In this document: positions 16,686-25,123 of the stretch, one piece after another
Layout: every line of letters begins with the position of its first letter
Numbering within the stretch: the stretch's first letter is position 1
Source of the DNA: Candidatus Poribacteria bacterium
GTDB lineage: Bacteria > Poribacteria > WGA-4E > WGA-3G
Assembly (NCBI GenBank): GCA_028820635.1
Contig: JAPPIG010000084.1
Coordinates: forward strand, 335,272-399,271
Direction: 5' to 3'
Length of the DNA stretch: 64,000 nt
Made by a program: the position numbers and the translations under genes
Notes under the pieces: generated by a model
Database searches by the model: none
Told to the model about the DNA's origin: nothing
What the model saw: the letters and a program-made list of their open reading frames with translations, nothing else

Positions 16686-18053
16686 ATGAATATCGTATTT
16701 CTATTTTCAGATGAACATACAGGAACTGTAATGGGAAATAGCGGGCATCCGATTGTCCGCACACCACATCTTGACCGTCTATCCGAACAGTGCTACACTT
16801 ATGATAACGCGTATTGTAACAGCCCAATCTGTACGCCTTCGCGTTTGTCCATGCTTACAGGACGTTATCCGCATCAGATTGAAACGTGGGATTTGGGAGC
16901 AATACTTGATCGTAGGCATAAAACGTGGGGGGATTATTTGGCAGAGGCGGGATATGAAACCGTGTTGTGTGGACGCACACATTTCAACGGGACGGATCGG
17001 CTTCTCGGTTTTTCTAATCGCTTATTAGATGATCTACCTCGGTGGCGCAACACAAAAGGGAATCCACCACGGCGAACCGCGGATGCACGTCGCGGTTCCA
17101 ATTCACACGTTACCGAATGCGGTCCGGGAGACCATGAACACACGAGATATGACAAAAAGGTTACAGACTTAGCAGTAGATTTCCTCCACCAAAAAGCTGC
17201 TTCACCAAACGATAAACCTTTTCTGCTTTATTGCGGGTTCATGCATCCACACTTTCCACTGATTGCACCACCTGAGTTTTTCTCATGGTATAACCCAGAT
17301 ACACTTGAGCTGCCAGACACGTGGAACGAACCGCTTGAATCTCAACACCCAGTGATACAGCACCACCGTTGGGCGTGGCGAAATGATATTCCACCACCAG
17401 AGAAAACTGTCCGTTGTGCTTTAGCGTCCTACTACGCGCTTATTTCGTCTCTTGACGCACAGATTGGACGGATATTGGAAGCAATTGACACATCGCCATT
17501 ACATGAAAGCACAGTTGTCATTTACACAAGCGATCACGGTGAAATGGCAGGTAGCCATGGCATTTGGCAAAAGCAATGTTTCTACGAATCCGCAGTAAAA
17601 GTGCCACTTATGCTGCGTCTACCTTCATGTGAGACTGGTCGGGTAACACAAAATGTCTCATTGGTAGATGTTTTGCCAACATTATTGGAAGTAGCCGGTC
17701 TGGAAAAACCGTCAGATTTACCGGGTAACAACCTACTGGAAATTGCCCGACAACAACCTGACAAAACAACACGTTCTGTCTTATCAGAATATCATCACAT
17801 GGGTATGCTAAACGCAGGTTTTATGCTGAAAAGTGGGGATTACAAACTGTGTCATTACGTTGGAAGCCAACCGCAGCTGTTCAATATAAACGTTGACCCA
17901 CTGGAAAACGATGATTTGGCGTTAAATCCTGAATATGCTGCAATTCGTAGTGAATTAGAGAATGCCCTACACGCTATTGTCCAACCCGAACTTGAAGATG
18001 CACGAGCAAAAGAGAACCAAGAAGCACGTAGGTCGAAAGGAGAAAATACCTAA
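16686..18053 (+). CDS. Sulfatase (type I, formylglycine-dependent)
   Basis: A 455-residue alkaline-phosphatase-fold enzyme hydrolysing a sulfate ester. The N-terminal FSDEHTG supplies metal ligands. CTPSR (Cys49) is the CXPXR motif whose Cys is converted to formylglycine. TSDHGEMAGSHGIWQKQCFYE supplies the second metal site. There is no signal peptide, so it seems cytoplasmic. The ATG at 16686 is preferred over the TTG immediately upstream. Specificity cannot be read from sequence; choline-sulfatase-like and other sulfatases share these motifs. A SUMF1-domain gene lies 35 kb away but lacks the maturase cysteines. Confidence 0.92.
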   Translation: MNIVFLFSDEHTGTVMGNSGHPIVRTPHLDRLSEQCYTYDNAYCNSPICTPSRLSMLTGRYPHQIETWDLGAILDRRHKTWGDYLAEAGYETVLCGRTHFNGTDRLLGFSNRLLDDLPRWRNTKGNPPRRTADARRGSNSHVTECGPGDHEHTRYDKKVTDLAVDFLHQKAASPNDKPFLLYCGFMHPHFPLIAPPEFFSWYNPDTLELPDTWNEPLESQHPVIQHHRWAWRNDIPPPEKTVRCALASYYALISSLDAQIGRILEAIDTSPLHESTVVIYTSDHGEMAGSHGIWQKQCFYESAVKVPLMLRLPSCETGRVTQNVSLVDVLPTLLEVAGLEKPSDLPGNNLLEIARQQPDKTTRSVLSEYHHMGMLNAGFMLKSGDYKLCHYVGSQPQLFNINVDPLENDDLALNPEYAAIRSELENALHAIVQPELEDARAKENQEARRSKGENT

Positions 18054-18056
18054 CTA

Positions 18057-19118
18057 TTACACCTCACCATCAAAATAATCAAGACCCGGGTCTTTACGGT
18101 AGATTTTCCGAAGCACATAAGGTAGTACCTTATTGGAATCTGGATACTCGCTAACATCGTGTGGCGTGGCAGTGCCGAGTATAAACAATATCACTGGGGC
18201 ATCACCTTCGTTTACAAACTTATGTGCCCCAACTGGACCTGGTGGAAACGCAATAAAATCACCTTGGCGTACTTCCATATCTCCACGAGGGGTTTTGAGT
18301 GTGCATGTACCTTCCATCACGTAGCACATCTCCTCACCAAAGTGATGTAAGTGCATCGGAAAACTCGCCTTACCCGGTTGCAGACGGTAAACGCAATATC
18401 CTATGTTCTTCGCACCGATAAGCGGGTCAATGTCTTTATATTCAAACTCGTAAGGATGCGGTGCATTCCTATCTGCCCATTCAATTTCATCAATGTTGAT
18501 ACGATTGATATAAATATCGTTCCGTGCCTGCAGGCATTCCACCAGTTCTTGTCGTCCGTCTCTAAATAGAGAGTGCCCATCTCCGACGAGAACAGCGTTG
18601 AAATTCAGTGCTAACACCTTGCGAAGTTGCATCGCTGCTTTTGGTGCGTTTTCTAACTTTTCATCCGCGAGTAATGTTAAACGTCCCATCGGTTCACCTG
18701 CGACTATATCTCCGAAAAGGATTGCATTTTTCTCTGAAAAATAGAGTGCTATTTCGCCAGGACTTTTCCCAAACGGGAGATGCACTGCCCGTAAACTCGG
18801 TACAATCGTTTCGCCATCACTAATCTTTCGCGCAGGTTTAATCTCAAGCAAATCAGCATCCGCCTCATGCACAATCACTTCCGCACCTGTCCATTCCTGG
18901 AATGCAGCAGCTTCCCGTTCATGGTCACGATTTGTAATCACAATCCATTTCGCACCGCCAAGTTCTTCAAATTGCGCACGGTCGGCATCACACATGGCAA
19001 CTGGATCAATGGCGATATTTCCATCGTCCCTAACCCAGAGATGTCCGTTAAAATCAATCTGCCGTACCTCACTAAATACCGACCAACTATATATATCTTC
19101 AAAGATCAAACGTTTCAT
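18057..19118 (-). CDS. Metallo-beta-lactamase-like and cupin domain fusion protein
   Basis: A 353-residue fusion. Residues 1-200 have the layout of an MBL-fold hydrolase, but the first metal motif is TNRDHEREA (62-70) instead of HxHxDH; FGD (Asp137) and GDGH (His182) remain. Residues 235-320 are a cupin barrel with PMHLHHFGEEMCYVMEG (His256, His258, Glu262/263) and a late His299, a complete metal set. The MBL part has probably lost or changed its metal chemistry. The start overlaps the upstream lipoprotein stop by four bases (ATGA), so the two are translationally coupled. The substrate is unknown. Confidence 0.8.
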   Translation of the reverse strand: MKRLIFEDIYSWSVFSEVRQIDFNGHLWVRDDGNIAIDPVAMCDADRAQFEELGGAKWIVITNRDHEREAAAFQEWTGAEVIVHEADADLLEIKPARKISDGETIVPSLRAVHLPFGKSPGEIALYFSEKNAILFGDIVAGEPMGRLTLLADEKLENAPKAAMQLRKVLALNFNAVLVGDGHSLFRDGRQELVECLQARNDIYINRINIDEIEWADRNAPHPYEFEYKDIDPLIGAKNIGYCVYRLQPGKASFPMHLHHFGEEMCYVMEGTCTLKTPRGDMEVRQGDFIAFPPGPVGAHKFVNEGDAPVILFILGTATPHDVSEYPDSNKVLPYVLRKIYRKDPGLDYFDGEV

Positions 19119-19642
19119 TTTTTATCCTTTGATATTAATCCGTATACTTCAATTTCCTGGGCGAAAGGTTTACCTAATGCTTTTCGTGGCATGATGCGTC
19201 CATATAGAGGTGAATATTGGGAGGCTATGCGTTTATCATCGGAGGTGCCGCCGATATAAATGCGTAATGATTGCGCTATAATACTCCTACGCATCTCAAT
19301 TGCATTACCTCGGTTGTTATGAACTTCCAGAAGCGCTTGCCAACGCCCATCGCCTTCTAATTGCTTATACAAAATTGCATCTGTAATGTTTGTGCCACGG
19401 ATGACAATACGATGGATTGCTTTTCGAGTAGGAAGTGTCAAATGAATCCATCTCCCTTTCGCGTATCCAACTGTTTGCAGATTACCATCTATCATTTCTG
19501 GAGATGTGCAAGTTACGCCTTCCGCAACCGCAAGGTTCTCCCATTCCTGAGGTTCAATTAACATCTGAAATGCTTTTGATTGACATCCCAAAACTACTAC
19601 GCAAACACATATCAGTAGAAGAGAATATAGGTAACGCTTCAT
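19115..19642 (-). CDS. Lipoprotein with discoidin-like fold
   Basis: A 175-residue lipoprotein: signal peptide with lipobox VVLGC (Cys19, Gln at +2). The rest (MIDGNLQTVGYAKGRWIHLTLP, IHRIVIRGTNITDAILYKQ, SLRIYIGG) follows the strand pattern of an F5/8 type C (discoidin) carbohydrate-binding-like domain. A good ribosome binding site (GGAGAA) is present. Its stop overlaps the start of the MBL-cupin gene. It may anchor a sugar-binding function at the membrane; no catalytic residues are seen. Confidence 0.65.
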   Translation of the reverse strand: MKRYLYSLLLICVCVVVLGCQSKAFQMLIEPQEWENLAVAEGVTCTSPEMIDGNLQTVGYAKGRWIHLTLPTRKAIHRIVIRGTNITDAILYKQLEGDGRWQALLEVHNNRGNAIEMRRSIIAQSLRIYIGGTSDDKRIASQYSPLYGRIMPRKALGKPFAQEIEVYGLISKDKK

Positions 19643-19919
19643 AACTTTTCTCCGTTATTTTGTGTGATTCTCTGTAATTATATCACTCCAGAACTATTAC
19701 GCATCAACCCCAATTTCATATTAAGATTATACCATATTTCCGCTTTTAAGGTGTGTGAAGTTTTTGGCATGAATACTCTTTTTTCTTGTTGGAGGGGTTT
19801 TCAACCCAATAAATGCCATACGCGCATTTGGCGTTGATTCCGATAAATCGGGCTTACAAAGCCCTCCAACAAGAAAGATGACATGGTTAATGCCAAATAT
19901 TTACACATCCGCTTTTAAT
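19643..19919. other. Spacer with a paired palindromic element
   Basis: Together with the tRNA promoter just downstream this gap exceeds 300 bases. It holds the composite repeat at 19784-19875. No protein gene is seen. Confidence 0.5.
19784..19875. repeat. Composite palindromic element: two family B copies flanking a family C copy
   Basis: A forward family B copy (from 19784: TTGTTGGAG then GGGTT-TTC-AACCC) and an inverted one (19841-19875: GGGCTT-TGT-AAGCCC on the minus strand) face each other. Between them lies a family C palindrome (19812-19839). The stems of the two B copies differ but both pair. Confidence 0.6.
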
Positions 19920-19948
19920 TTGACTTTTCTCTGCAATCTGTGTATACT
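19920..19948 (+). promoter_or_regulatory. Promoter of tRNA-Leu(CAG)
   Basis: TTGACT (19920-19925), 17-base spacer, TATACT (19943-19948), ending 16 bases before the tRNA. Confidence 0.7.
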
Positions 19949-19964
19949 TGTATTATTCCTTAAA

Positions 19965-20051
19965 GCCGGGATGCTGGAATTTGGTAGACAGGCTAGATTC
20001 AGGTTCTAGTGTGCTTTTTTGCGCGTAAGGGTTCGAGTCCCTTTCCCGGCA
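19965..20051 (+). tRNA. tRNA-Leu (CAG)
   Basis: An 87-base class II tRNA with acceptor GCCGGGA/TCCCGGC, anticodon stem CTAGA/TCTAG and loop TTCAGGT (anticodon CAG), plus a long variable arm. It ends two bases before the stop codon of the convergent MFS gene, so no terminator space exists between them. Confidence 0.93.
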
Positions 20052-20053
20052 TG

Positions 20054-21235
20054 CTATTCCCTTTGCAGTGTCTCTGGTACTAACCAGAGGAAGATACCAA
20101 CCGCAAGGTAACCAATTCCTCCTAAAGCAAAACCCGAAAAGCCCAATCCAAACCAATCAGCGATATTTCCAACAACAACGGGTCCTGCAGCACCACCAAA
20201 ATCCCCAGTGATTCGCCACAATCCAAGGAACTCTCCAGTGCCCTCCTTCGGTGCCAAATCTGCACCAAGCGTCATCATTGTCCCCGATGCGATTCCGTTA
20301 CCAAATCGCATTACAATTGCCGCCAATAGCAGCCATGTAAATGTATCCGTAAACGGCATTAACGCCATACCCGTAGCAAAGATACATATACCCGGCACCG
20401 TAGCGTATCGTCTACCGAAACGATCCATCATAAACCCAGCCACAGGGAACATTGACATATCAACTGCCGAAGAAATCATCTCCACTGATCGGACACCGCG
20501 TGTGTCTAAACCGACGACGAATTTGGCATAAAGCGGAATGATAATATGGCATCCGCGCCGCAACGTCTGAACACAAACCTGCCCAATCCCCGCTGTAGCC
20601 AAGAGTTCAAAATGCTGTTTTGATACATGAAGAAGTTGTGTTAGATAGGGTTGTTGCGCTTGTTGAGGTTGAGTCTTTGACTTCTGTTTTGTGCCAGGTA
20701 TAGAGAAGAGACAGATGATTAACGTCAGCACAGCAAATGCTGTATATACGAAAAACGGGAGACGCAGGTTCGCCCCAAGGAAGATTACCCCAAATTTGCC
20801 AGCGAAAGTTCCCATTCGGTTAACACCACCGAACAGCGCAATAGAACTTCCCCGTTTTGCCAGCGGAATTACATCTGCCATATAGGCATGACGAGAGAGC
20901 ATCCACAATGCATTACCGATGCCTCCAACTAACTGCGCCCCGAAAAGATGCCAAATGTTTCGGGCTGTTCCCATACCAATTGCTGAAAAACCTATCATTA
21001 ACAAGCCAAGCAGCATCGCAGGTTTTCTGCCGATTCGCTCTACTAACACACCAGCAGGAATATTCCCCACAACGCCAACTGCAATAACGAAAGTTGTCAA
21101 CGTATAGGATAACTCAAACGATTTGATATAGATAGAAAGTGTTGGAGAGATGATTCCCGCGCCTGTTGAAAGAAGCAACGCGGGGAGATAGATGGGCAGG
21201 ATCAACGATACCCGACTGAAATTACTTGATGCCAA
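20054..21235 (-). CDS. MFS transporter
   Basis: A 393-residue integral membrane protein with about 12 hydrophobic segments. The loop 2-3 motif (GVLVERIGRKPAMLLG) and its repeat in the second half (GFMMDRFGRRYATVPG) are the major-facilitator signature. The substrate is unknown; drug or sugar efflux types share this pattern. It converges on tRNA-Leu(CAG). Confidence 0.9.
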   Translation of the reverse strand: MASSNFSRVSLILPIYLPALLLSTGAGIISPTLSIYIKSFELSYTLTTFVIAVGVVGNIPAGVLVERIGRKPAMLLGLLMIGFSAIGMGTARNIWHLFGAQLVGGIGNALWMLSRHAYMADVIPLAKRGSSIALFGGVNRMGTFAGKFGVIFLGANLRLPFFVYTAFAVLTLIICLFSIPGTKQKSKTQPQQAQQPYLTQLLHVSKQHFELLATAGIGQVCVQTLRRGCHIIIPLYAKFVVGLDTRGVRSVEMISSAVDMSMFPVAGFMMDRFGRRYATVPGICIFATGMALMPFTDTFTWLLLAAIVMRFGNGIASGTMMTLGADLAPKEGTGEFLGLWRITGDFGGAAGPVVVGNIADWFGLGFSGFALGGIGYLAVGIFLWLVPETLQRE

Positions 21236-21288
21236 ATTTGAGCGACTCCCTTAGTGCTTAGTCAAGTACTAATTGATGATCTTGAAGT

Positions 21289-21354
21289 AGTCGGGAATCG
21301 GAGTTCCTTCCTACCATAAGCGGTTCATCGGTAGGAGCGATCTCCGAATCGCGA
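21289..21354. repeat. Head-to-head REP pair (inverted 21289-21314, forward 21329-21354)
   Basis: The left copy, read on the minus strand, has the GGGAA-type stem with one mismatch at its base. The right copy has GCGAT-CTCCGA-ATCGC. Here the GTAG feet face inward, unlike the other pairs. Confidence 0.7.
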
Positions 21355-21486
21355 CCTCCAACAATACGTTGACAAAGCATTAGGCACGTCGGAGGTTTTG
21401 CATAATAGGCACGTCTTGTAAGCATAATCGGAGCGGGAACATGTTCAACGTTAGGTGAAATTTATCTATGCGAAAAAACTTGTTGT

Positions 21487-22029
21487 TCAAAAAGCCGAAA
21501 GCGCGTCCGAATAATAACCATAAGTAGCATCATCAAATAAAACAAACTGGATTAGTTCTGGCATCGTAGCGTTACTTTCTGCTAAATCACGAATTGTCTC
21601 AAGTGCCACAGTCGCCGCTTTCTCTGTCGGGTATCCATAAACTCCCGTGCTGATTGATGGAAAAGCGATTGATTTCACACCGTTTTCTGCAGCTAACTGA
21701 AGACTCTCTTTATAACAACTCGCGAGAAGCGTAGCTTCATCCGCATCGCCTCCGCTCCAAATTGGACCGACAGTGTGAATGATATATTGTGCAGGCAGGT
21801 TGCCGCCAGTAGTGATAACCGCAGTGCCTGTTGGACAACCGCCTTGACGCTCTCGAATCTCATCGCATTCCTTCACGACTTCGTCACCACCTGCGCGACG
21901 AATCGCTCCGTCTACACCGCCACCACCGATTAGTTTTTCGTTTGCTGCGTTTACAATCGCATCCACTTCTGCTTTCGTTATATCACCTTGAATAAGTTCT
22001 AATGTGGTTTCTGATAAATGTTTCTGCAT
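21487..22029 (-). CDS. Macro-domain protein (O-acetyl-ADP-ribose deacetylase type)
   Basis: A 180-residue macro domain that binds ADP-ribose and in this subfamily removes acyl or ADP-ribose groups. LIQGDITKAEVDAIVNAAN near the N-terminus, GGGGVDGAIRRAGG and the late SISTGVYGYPTEKAA are the family signatures. The start at 22029 is chosen because GAGGAG lies 7 bases upstream; a longer form starting at 22065 would overlap the DUF58 stop and has no such site. Probably in one transcript with DUF58. Confidence 0.92.
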   Translation of the reverse strand: MQKHLSETTLELIQGDITKAEVDAIVNAANEKLIGGGGVDGAIRRAGGDEVVKECDEIRERQGGCPTGTAVITTGGNLPAQYIIHTVGPIWSGGDADEATLLASCYKESLQLAAENGVKSIAFPSISTGVYGYPTEKAATVALETIRDLAESNATMPELIQFVLFDDATYGYYSDALSAF

Positions 22030-22061
22030 ATAATTTCTCCTCGCTAAGTGCCCTGTAATGT

Positions 22062-22946
22062 TCAATATCTTCGCTGAATAAAACCTGTGCGTTGCATATC
22101 TCGCAAAATAACAGACTCAAAGGGGATATCTGTGCTTATGCGCCCATAACCGATACCTCGCTCTGTGCAGAATCGGTCTAAGTTTTCACAGAATTCTCTT
22201 TGTCGGTTTCGGTAGTGTGCAATTGTCTCTTCGTTGACTGCAATCTCTTTTCTTTCACCTGTTTCAGCATCTTCTAATTGCCATTCACCAGCAGGCGGTG
22301 GATCAATTTCTTCGAGGCATTGAACATGAATTAATGTCAACGCAAATCCACGTCCTAACAACGAATTAATACCCTCCGCATACCCTCCAGAATCTAAAAA
22401 ATCGCTCAGAATGATCGCTACACCTGCTTGAGGTTGGGATGCCGCCAAATGCTTCAGGCATTCTGTCAACTGTGTTGTACCGCCTGCTTCAATTGTTGAA
22501 AGTGCTTTTTGAAAACGCGAGTATTGTGATTTTCCGTAAGTGGGGGGCAGCGCTGAAAACAGATGATCTGCTAACGTAAAAAGTGCTACACGATCCGAAT
22601 TCGCTAAAGCAATATAGCCTAACGATGCAGCAATCTGTTTTACATAGCTTAACTTTGCAGGTTCGCCAAACTGCATAGACTGACTTGTATCTATCAAAAT
22701 GGAGATTGCTAATTCCTGGTCCGCTTGGAATAATTTAATAAACAGCTTTTCCAAACGTGCGTAAACGTTCCAATCAAGATAACGCAAATCATCGCCATGT
22801 TCATAGAGGCGATAATCGGCAAATTCAACCCCTGTTCCACGGTTGAGACTGCGACGATCCCCTCTAAATTTCCCACGAAACGGTTGTTGGCAATGGATAC
22901 GTAACTGCTCAAGCTTGGTGAGAAATTCAGGACTTAACATGGTCAT
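22062..22946 (-). CDS. DUF58 domain-containing protein (von Willebrand A-like)
   Basis: A 294-residue soluble protein. GTGVEFADYRLYEHGDDLRYLDW is the DUF58 core, followed by a vWA-like segment with a MIDAS-type DTSQSM. In many bacteria DUF58 proteins work with a MoxR-type AAA ATPase; no such gene is in the window. It starts 6 bases after the LRR protein stop and precedes the macro-domain gene. Confidence 0.88.
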   Translation of the reverse strand: MTMLSPEFLTKLEQLRIHCQQPFRGKFRGDRRSLNRGTGVEFADYRLYEHGDDLRYLDWNVYARLEKLFIKLFQADQELAISILIDTSQSMQFGEPAKLSYVKQIAASLGYIALANSDRVALFTLADHLFSALPPTYGKSQYSRFQKALSTIEAGGTTQLTECLKHLAASQPQAGVAIILSDFLDSGGYAEGINSLLGRGFALTLIHVQCLEEIDPPPAGEWQLEDAETGERKEIAVNEETIAHYRNRQREFCENLDRFCTERGIGYGRISTDIPFESVILRDMQRTGFIQRRY

Positions 22947-22952
22947 TTGATA

Positions 22953-25073
22953 CTATTTCAGGATCAGCATCTTCCGCGTCGCAGTAAATTTCCCTGCAGT
23001 AAGCGTATAAAAATAGATACCGCTCGCTATAGATTCACCAATCTCATTTTTGCCATCCCAATGTGCTGCGCGGTTCCGCGTCTTATATATACCTGCAGGC
23101 TGATGCCCTAATGTCAAGGTTCGCACGACTTTCCCTGTCGCAGAATGGATAGTCAAAACCACCTCAGTAGGTGCTGCTAACTGGTAAGGTATCCATGTTT
23201 CCGGATTGAATGGGTTCGGGTAATTCGCAAACAGTACTGTTTTCTTTACTTCCTTTACCGCTTTCTTTTTTGTCAAAGATACTAAGAGATTCTCTAAATT
23301 CGTTATACCCTTCCGGAATTCGATTGAGCCATCATAACCTGCCCATGCGAGTTTTATCCAACCTTGTATCATTTCAGGAGAGAGCGCGGCAGGAGCATCT
23401 GCCTGAATGTTTATGTGTTGTGCAACCGCAATAAGGTCCGAAATGTCAATAACTCCATCGTTAGTTAGATCAAAACTGGAACTTTGAGGCTTGAGCTCTC
23501 GTCCAAAATAGAATGCTATCTCAATCATATCAAGGATACTGACTCTTCCATCACCATTCAAATCCGCGCGGTGAGGTACTGGCGGCTGATAATTCGGGAT
23601 ACGCACATCAAATTCCGCAGCAGGATCAAGCCCAAAAAAGCCTGACCACCAACCTTTCCCCTCGTACACGGCAACTAACAAGAAATTTTCTCCGCGTTTC
23701 AGCACAATACCAACAATATCTTGATAATCGTCAGCATCTCGATCTACAGCCTTATTATGCACTAATTCACCGTTGAGCCATACCTTTACAGCGTCACCGC
23801 TACCCACAAACATTGTTGACGGTTGTTCCCGCGGAGAATCCAAGATAATTGAACCGTATGCCACATGATGGTTTACATCATCTATGCCAAGCCCTATTTC
23901 GTTTACAAGCTCATTGATGTTATTGCCACCTCTGCGGGGGAGTTCACCAATCTTCCATTCCTTTTTCCCAACGGAAGCACCTGGAACAGCACCTTGTGTC
24001 GCAACCATCTCTTCCGTTATCGCGCCATCAGTTGCTTGTTCTAAAAAATCTGTGCCAGATTTTGCTGCTGCCGATCCTGACAATTCGCCAGTCGGGGCTA
24101 TCACCCACAACCACGGACCCCTTATTTTCGGTGCATCAACATTGTTGATACCTATGACAATTGCCCCTCTACGAATCGCCGCATTTAACGGCAAAAAATT
24201 CTCTATATCATTATTCTCAAGATTTATAAATATCAAATTATGCAATTCTGCAAGCGGAGAAACATCCCATATCTCGTTCTGATTTAGACTCAAGCGGGTC
24301 AAACCTGTTAAACTCGCTAACGGAGATATATCCTCAATGTCGTTATTGGCGAGATGCAACTCCCTCAAACCTGTTAATCCCTCCAAAGCAGAAAGGTCCG
24401 ATATCTCTCCGTTATTAATCTCAATAAACTGTAGTTTAGGTAAACTTGCCAAGGGTTTAAGATCTAATATACGGGTCTCCGAGGCGCGAAAATTTCTCAA
24501 ACTAATTAATCCCACCAGCGGTGACAAGTCAGCGGGTGGGTTGTTGTTCATCGTTAAATTCACCAGTCTTATTAAACCAGAGAGCGGTTTAAGGTCCCTA
24601 ATCACGTTATTCGAAATATTTAGATTTTCTAAATTGACTAATTTCGCCAGTGGCAAAAGATTAGATATCGAATTGTTATCAATGGACAGTTCTTCCAGTG
24701 TGATTTTGCCAGCGAGAGGTGAAATATCAGTTAATGCGTTTTCTCCTAATTGCAATTCATTTAGTTGAGTCAATTCCGCAAGTTCAGATATGTCATCTAT
24801 CACATTATTGCGAAGGTCAAGTTCTTGTAGGTTTATAGCAAACGCAAGTCCTGTTAGATCTGTAATCTCGCTGTCCCGCGCTTCAAGGTTCACCAACGTT
24901 TCCATATCTTCCTCGGCAATCGCGGCACCTGGTGTTTTACCGAGTCTTTCTTCAATTGCATCCCGCAGATTTGGGTCAGGAATATTAACGGTTTGTGCCG
25001 ATGTAACCAACGGAATGGTGAAAAGCACCACCCAAAATATAATTACACATGTCAATAATTTCATTCGTAGCAT
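22953..25073 (-). CDS. Exported LRR protein with dockerin and C-terminal sorting module
   Basis: A 706-residue exported protein. Signal peptide to about residue 26; 22-residue leucine-rich repeats of the internalin type (pattern LxxLxLxxNxIxDISPLAxL) from about 60 to 300; a shared domain with GPWLW and FVGSGDAVKVWLNGELVH (about 315-500); a dockerin-like pair of calcium loops (DLNGDGRVSILDMIEIA, DLTNDGVIDISDLIAVA); and a C-terminal module with NYPNPFNPETWIPYQL and SGIYFYTLTAG. The last module resembles FlgD-Ig/type IX sorting signals. It is likely a surface protein whose LRR binds proteins and whose dockerin could dock on cohesins, such as those of the two adjacent genes. Confidence 0.85.
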   Translation of the reverse strand: MLRMKLLTCVIIFWVVLFTIPLVTSAQTVNIPDPNLRDAIEERLGKTPGAAIAEEDMETLVNLEARDSEITDLTGLAFAINLQELDLRNNVIDDISELAELTQLNELQLGENALTDISPLAGKITLEELSIDNNSISNLLPLAKLVNLENLNISNNVIRDLKPLSGLIRLVNLTMNNNPPADLSPLVGLISLRNFRASETRILDLKPLASLPKLQFIEINNGEISDLSALEGLTGLRELHLANNDIEDISPLASLTGLTRLSLNQNEIWDVSPLAELHNLIFINLENNDIENFLPLNAAIRRGAIVIGINNVDAPKIRGPWLWVIAPTGELSGSAAAKSGTDFLEQATDGAITEEMVATQGAVPGASVGKKEWKIGELPRRGGNNINELVNEIGLGIDDVNHHVAYGSIILDSPREQPSTMFVGSGDAVKVWLNGELVHNKAVDRDADDYQDIVGIVLKRGENFLLVAVYEGKGWWSGFFGLDPAAEFDVRIPNYQPPVPHRADLNGDGRVSILDMIEIAFYFGRELKPQSSSFDLTNDGVIDISDLIAVAQHINIQADAPAALSPEMIQGWIKLAWAGYDGSIEFRKGITNLENLLVSLTKKKAVKEVKKTVLFANYPNPFNPETWIPYQLAAPTEVVLTIHSATGKVVRTLTLGHQPAGIYKTRNRAAHWDGKNEIGESIASGIYFYTLTAGKFTATRKMLILK

Positions 25074-25096
25074 TCATTCTCTCCTGTTATAAGATA

Positions 25097-25117
25097 GGCG
25101 CGCTTTAGTAGCGCGCC
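25097..25117 (-). terminator. Hairpin between two large surface-protein genes
   Basis: GGCGCGCT (25097-25104), loop TTAGT, AGCGCGCC (25110-25117): a perfect 8-bp stem 6 bases after the stop of the upstream gene and 23 bases before the start of the downstream one. The T tract is weak; it may attenuate transcription or protect the mRNA end. Confidence 0.45.
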
Positions 25118-25123
25118 ATGAAA

